From: Pectobacterium aroidearum
Lineage (GTDB): Bacteria; Pseudomonadota; Gammaproteobacteria; Enterobacterales; Enterobacteriaceae
DNA: 64,000 nucleotides
NCBI RefSeq assembly: GCF_015689195.1
Contig: NZ_CP065044.1
Span: forward strand, 3,348,001 to 3,412,000
Direction: 5' to 3'
The translations under genes were made by a program, and so were the position numbers. Positions 57,777-64,000 of the stretch are shown here, in pieces. Under the pieces are notes generated by a model. The model saw only the letters and a list, made by a program, of their open reading frames with translations. It searched no databases and had not been told where the DNA came from. Each line of letters opens with the position of its first letter. The first letter of the stretch is position 1.

Positions 57777-58113
57777 AAAAATCGATTCCATCGAGTTTAT
57801 TTATACATAAAAACAAAAAGATACATAACACAGGGCGTACATCAATCTATCATCCATGCAAACTGATGATTTCGCCATACTATAGAAATCATACTTGCTT
57901 TTCGCCTCTCGTCCGCCCACTTGCGCTTTGCGAGTTTACCTCGTCCCGTGGTTTATCATCGGTTAAAAAACGCCATATTTTATTCAACATGCCCGAAATA
58001 CATCACCCCCGTCATGCTCCCCCTTCGGTTCTGCTATTGTCATCACACTTACCCATCAAGGCTGCACGATCTGTTTGACTTTCCTGCATACAAGGACTTA
58101 CAACAGCAGCACA
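57777..58113. promoter_or_regulatory. Divergent region dgcP / bgl operon with promoter candidate
   Basis: A TTGACT at 58075-58080, 17 bases before TTACAA (58098-58103), would start transcription just before the RAT at 58114, as in the E. coli bgl leader. ATGATTTC/GAAATCAT (57866-57873 and 57885-57892) is an inverted repeat near the dgcP side. Both are weak calls; no gene is seen in this stretch. Confidence 0.35.
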
Positions 58114-58142
58114 GGCGTGTAACTAGTTTTCTAGGCAAGACC
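58114..58142 (+). promoter_or_regulatory. Ribonucleic antiterminator (RAT) for a BglG-type protein
   Basis: 29 bases beginning GGCGTGTAACTAG and ending CTAGGCAAGACC follow the BglG/LicT RAT consensus (GGATTGTTACTG...GGCAAAACC). Its 3' end overlaps the left arm of the terminator that follows, so the two structures are mutually exclusive, which is the antitermination switch. Confidence 0.88.
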
Positions 58143-58189
58143 TGAAGCTATCCCACTCAACACCGTGGGAGGAGCTTCAGGTCTTTTTT
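58137..58189 (+). terminator. Leader terminator of the beta-glucoside operon
   Basis: AAGACCTGAAGCT (58137-58149) pairs with 58173-58185, with an inner CCCAC/GTGGG stem (58152-58156 with 58165-58169), followed by TTTTTT to 58189. It overlaps the RAT and precedes the PTS gene by 26 bases. Confidence 0.92.
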
Positions 58190-58215
58190 CGTTTCTGGAT
58201 CAGGGGAAGCGTCGT

Positions 58216-61550
<3,335 letters not shown>

Positions 61551-61619
61551 CAGGCAGACCGTATGTGTCGTTGCAGAGAGCTGTCGCGATCGGGAAGTCA
61601 CCGTGATTAGGAAGCCAGC

Positions 61620-62459
61620 GTGATTAAAGTGAAAAAAGCGTTAAACAACAGCATGCTGTTAGTCGATCATGAACAGCAGGAGATGATCCTGTTGGGCAAA
61701 GGCATCGGATTTGGTGCCAGACCCGGTTCGTTGATTGATGTGACGCATGTTGAGCAGGTTTTCATTCCACTGGAAAATCTGAAATCACGGCATTTCCTTT
61801 CATTGACCGACACGATTCCTGCGGCTTTTTTTGACATCACGCATGAGATTGTCACGCTGGCGCAAAGCCAGTACGCCGAAAAGCTTAATTCGGTGCTGTT
61901 CTTTACGCTGGCGGAACATCTCTATTTCGCGGTTGAACGCAGCAAAACGGGCAACCACTTCGTCAATAAGCTCAGTTGGGAAGTCAAACGCTATTACCAA
62001 AAAGAGTACGCCATCGGCGTGCAGGCAAAAGACCGCGTGTCGGCGCGCTTTAACGTCACGCTGCCTGATGACGAAGCCGTCAACATCGCGTTTCATCTCA
62101 TTAATGCCGCTGGCAGCGCCGAAATTGCCGATGCCCATCAGCAGGTTCAGTTAGTGAATCGTCTGGCGGAAATTGTTCGCTACAAACTCAATAAGAATAT
62201 CGACGTCAACGCCGTCGATTACCTTCGCTTTATCACCCATCTGCGCTATTTTTCCGAACGGGTGATTGCCCGCAAAATCGCACCGGGACGCACGGACGAT
62301 TTCTATCAGGAGCTGCTAAAACACTACCCTGAAGCGATGGCGATTTCTTGGGCCATCAGGGATTACGTTCAGGAAAAATATCAAATGGCCTTACCGAAAG
62401 AAGAGCTCACCTGGCTCACCATTCATATCAGCAGGCTGGCCGAAAGCCAGACGTCGTAG
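61620..62459 (+). CDS. BglG-family transcriptional antiterminator
   Basis: 279 residues starting at a GTG (61620) with AGGA upstream. The N-terminal CAT RNA-binding domain reads KVKKALNNSMLLVDHEQQEMILLGKGIGFGARPGS in two parts and is followed by PRD1 (with ITHEIVTLAQSQY) and PRD2 (DYLRFITHLRYFSERVIAR), whose His residues are phosphorylated by the PTS. It binds the RAT at 58114 and lets RNA polymerase pass the leader terminator when sugar is available. Here it is the last gene of the operon, whereas in bgl and arb operons it is first. Confidence 0.9.
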   Translation: MIKVKKALNNSMLLVDHEQQEMILLGKGIGFGARPGSLIDVTHVEQVFIPLENLKSRHFLSLTDTIPAAFFDITHEIVTLAQSQYAEKLNSVLFFTLAEHLYFAVERSKTGNHFVNKLSWEVKRYYQKEYAIGVQAKDRVSARFNVTLPDDEAVNIAFHLINAAGSAEIADAHQQVQLVNRLAEIVRYKLNKNIDVNAVDYLRFITHLRYFSERVIARKIAPGRTDDFYQELLKHYPEAMAISWAIRDYVQEKYQMALPKEELTWLTIHISRLAESQTS

Positions 62460-62601
62460 CACCCATCCCATCATGGTCATCCCCCCTAGCTGCTTTTGCC
62501 AACATACAGATCAATAAGGCCACAGGCCGCCTCGATAGGTGCTTATGTTGACCCCCATCACGATAACAACGCGCAAGCACTAATGAGATTGCAAACAAGA
62601 G

Positions 62602-62618
62602 TGATTATCATATATAGT
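62602..62618 (+). promoter_or_regulatory. Weak Fur box candidate upstream of the iron importer
   Basis: TGATTATCATATATAGT keeps the GATTATCAT core of a Fur hexamer pair, but the flanking hexamers fit poorly. It sits about 75 bases before an iron binding-protein gene, the expected place. Confidence 0.35.
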
Positions 62619-62692
62619 TTTTGTCACCTGCCGAAAATATCTCCTTATTTTATTAATTTACGCATCACATTCACTCTGGAGAAGATAATAAC

Positions 62693-63742
62693 ATGTCAAA
62701 AACGCTGTCCGTTCTGCGCAAAAAAGCGCGCCTGCTGACGCTAGCTTCATCGCTGATGGTTGCCTACGCCCTGCCTGCTGCCGCAGCAGATGACTCTCTG
62801 ACCCTCTATACCACACGTGAGCCCGGCCTGATTCAGCCGCTGCTGGATGCGTTCACTAAAGAGACGTCGGTTAAAGTCAATACCGTGTTCATCAAAGACG
62901 GTATGCTGGAGCGTGTGAAAGCCGAAGGCCAAAACTCACCGGCTGACCTGCTGATGACCGTTGATGCCGGTAACCTGATCGATCTGGTCGAAGCCGGTGT
63001 CACACAGCCGATTCAGTCCAGCACATTAACCGAGGTCATTCCGGCTGCGCTGCGAGACAAAGACAACCAGTGGTTTGGTCTGTCGATGCGTTCCCGCGTG
63101 CTCTATGCGGAAAAATCACTGCCGCTGACCGGCATTACGTACGAAAATCTGGCCGATCCAAAATGGAAAGGCAAAGTGTGTATCCGTGCGGGTCAACACC
63201 CTTACAATACCGCGCTGGTTGCCGCAATGATTGCGCACCACGGCGAAGCCAAGACTGAAACCTGGCTGCGCGGCGTGAAAGACAACCTGGCGCGTAAAGC
63301 CACTGGCGGTGACCGCGACGTCGCGCGCGATATCCTCGGCGGCATCTGTGATGTGGGTCTGGCGAACTCTTACTATGTTGGCCACATGAAGAATGCCAAA
63401 GAAGGCACCGACGCCCGTAAATGGGGCGATGCCATCAAAGTGGTTCAGCCTAAATTTGAAAATGGCGGCACGCACGTCAATATCACTGGCGCAGCCGTTG
63501 CACGCCATGCACCGCATAAAGATCAGGCAGTGAAATTGATGGAATATCTGGTTTCTGCACCGGCTCAGCAACTCTACGCACAGGCAAACTATGAGTATCC
63601 GGTTCGCAAAGGCGTCACGCTGGATTCCACCATTGGCAGCACGATCGGCGAAGTGGATGTCGATAGCATCCCGCTGACCGACATCGTTAAATTCCGTAAA
63701 CAGGCCAGTCAGTTGGTAGATAAAGTTGGATTCGATCAATAA
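62693..63742 (+). CDS. Ferric iron ABC transporter substrate-binding protein (FbpA/FutA/IdiA-like)
   Basis: 349 residues. Signal peptide cut near LPAAAA-DDS. The class of iron binders is shown by LTLYTTREPGLIQPLLDAF, ADLLMTVDAGNLIDLVEAGV, CIRAGQHPYNTALVAAMI and ICDVGLANSYYVGHM, in which the adjacent tyrosines are the usual ferric ligands. This distinguishes it from the AfuA-type protein at 39 kb. It captures Fe(III) in the periplasm for the permease gene that follows. The ATG at 62693 follows GGAGAAG. Confidence 0.9.
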   Translation: MSKTLSVLRKKARLLTLASSLMVAYALPAAAADDSLTLYTTREPGLIQPLLDAFTKETSVKVNTVFIKDGMLERVKAEGQNSPADLLMTVDAGNLIDLVEAGVTQPIQSSTLTEVIPAALRDKDNQWFGLSMRSRVLYAEKSLPLTGITYENLADPKWKGKVCIRAGQHPYNTALVAAMIAHHGEAKTETWLRGVKDNLARKATGGDRDVARDILGGICDVGLANSYYVGHMKNAKEGTDARKWGDAIKVVQPKFENGGTHVNITGAAVARHAPHKDQAVKLMEYLVSAPAQQLYAQANYEYPVRKGVTLDSTIGSTIGEVDVDSIPLTDIVKFRKQASQLVDKVGFDQ

Positions 63743-64000
63743 GACCGGTTCGTCAACCCTGCGCGGCGCCTTCGGGCGGCCGCGCCTCTTTTTTTCTCCG
63801 CTTCGCATCGCTGCCGTTATCATTGCACTCGGCGTACTGGCTCCGCTGGTTTCCCTGCTTTGGTTAGCCGCAGGCGCGGGAGTCGGCCATTGGGATCACC
63901 TAATGCGCTACGTACTGCCCGATGCCGCGCTCAATACGGTGATCCTCCTTCTCGGCGTCGGCGTGCTGGTCATGGTGATTGGCGCAGGCTGCGCCTGGCT
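63726..64000 (+). CDS. Ferric iron ABC transporter permease, N-terminal part (partial)
   Basis: The frame opens at a TTG (63726) within the last codons of the binding-protein gene, 17 bases before its stop, and runs to the window end. No ATG lies near and a stop precedes the TTG by two codons, so TTG is the likely start. Visible segments are FFSPLRIAAVIIALGVLAPLVSLLWLA (split over the first helix), VLPDAALNTVILLLGVGVLVMVIG, both hydrophobic, as in FbpB-type double permeases. About 92 residues are inside the window. The overlap suggests translational coupling. Confidence 0.8.
   Translation, partial: MDSINKTGSSTLRGAFGRPRLFFSPLRIAAVIIALGVLAPLVSLLWLAAGAGVGHWDHLMRYVLPDAALNTVILLLGVGVLVMVIGAGCAW

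Noticed and set aside
62693..64000. Second phosphorylated-sugar (AfuABC) importer
   Set aside because: The binding protein keeps the adjacent-tyrosine NSYYVGHM motif of ferric binders and lacks the AfuA segments, so it is called a ferric iron importer instead.

Overview
The window comes from a soft-rot enterobacterium, almost certainly Pectobacterium of the carotovorum group. It carries a cytoplasmic-type pectin lyase (PnlA), canonical ERIC repeats, an FdhF-type formate dehydrogenase with Cys in place of selenocysteine, a lacI-lacZ-lacY cluster, a bgl-type antitermination operon and many proteins that read as close enterobacterial orthologues (GltP, Cbl, NlpA, UhpABC, YeaR, YoaG, DgcP). All identifications are from remembered family sequences and motifs; no search was run.

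Layout. 1-3.2 kb: end of a NitT/TauT-type ABC importer operon and a YbdH/HcxA-like dehydrogenase. 3.2-8.3 kb: gltP, the LysR regulator cbl, an AraC regulator and a DMT permease. 8.3-16 kb: a leftward seven-gene FetMP-type iron uptake operon (fetM, fetP, a DUF2318 membrane protein, two FtsX-like permeases, an ATPase, a thioredoxin-like lipoprotein) behind a good Fur-box candidate. 16.6-22.2 kb: a chemoreceptor, selenium-free fdhF, and a deletion scar joining the 5' end of a CitMHS citrate transporter to the 3' end of a GntR regulator. 22.8-26.1 kb: an acidic amino-acid module (DAACS symporter, LysR regulator, Asp/Glu racemase). 26.1-32.6 kb: a MacA-MacB-outer membrane factor exporter preceded on the same strand by two paralogous small secreted proteins with one cysteine pair each and an AraC regulator. 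32.9-34.9 kb: pnlA and nlpA.

35-43.4 kb: uhpABC-type sugar-phosphate sensing genes directly upstream of afuABC, an ABC importer family shown elsewhere to carry phosphorylated sugars. 43.5-49.6 kb: lacI, an intact lac operator matching E. coli O1, lacZ and lacY (no lacA), with ERIC elements between lacZ and lacY. 49.7-53.1 kb: tRNA-Asn followed by an IS3-family remnant and an apparently acquired cluster (oxidoreductase, RidA, LysR). 53.1-57.8 kb: flavin-reductase-like protein, yeaR, a duplicated yoaG, two unrecognised proteins and dgcP. 57.8-62.5 kb: beta-glucoside operon in the order PTS-glucosidase-antiterminator behind an RAT/terminator leader. 62.7-64 kb: start of a ferric iron ABC importer cut by the window end.

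The most attractive candidate for an undescribed system is the macAB-type locus at 26.1-32.6 kb. Its two Sec-signal, cysteine-pair proteins look like dedicated cargo, by analogy with MacAB-TolC secretion of E. coli heat-stable enterotoxin II. Other points of interest are the duplicated YoaG, the palindrome between uhpB and uhpC, the paired ERIC insertions just upstream of transporter genes and the citMHS/gntR scar.
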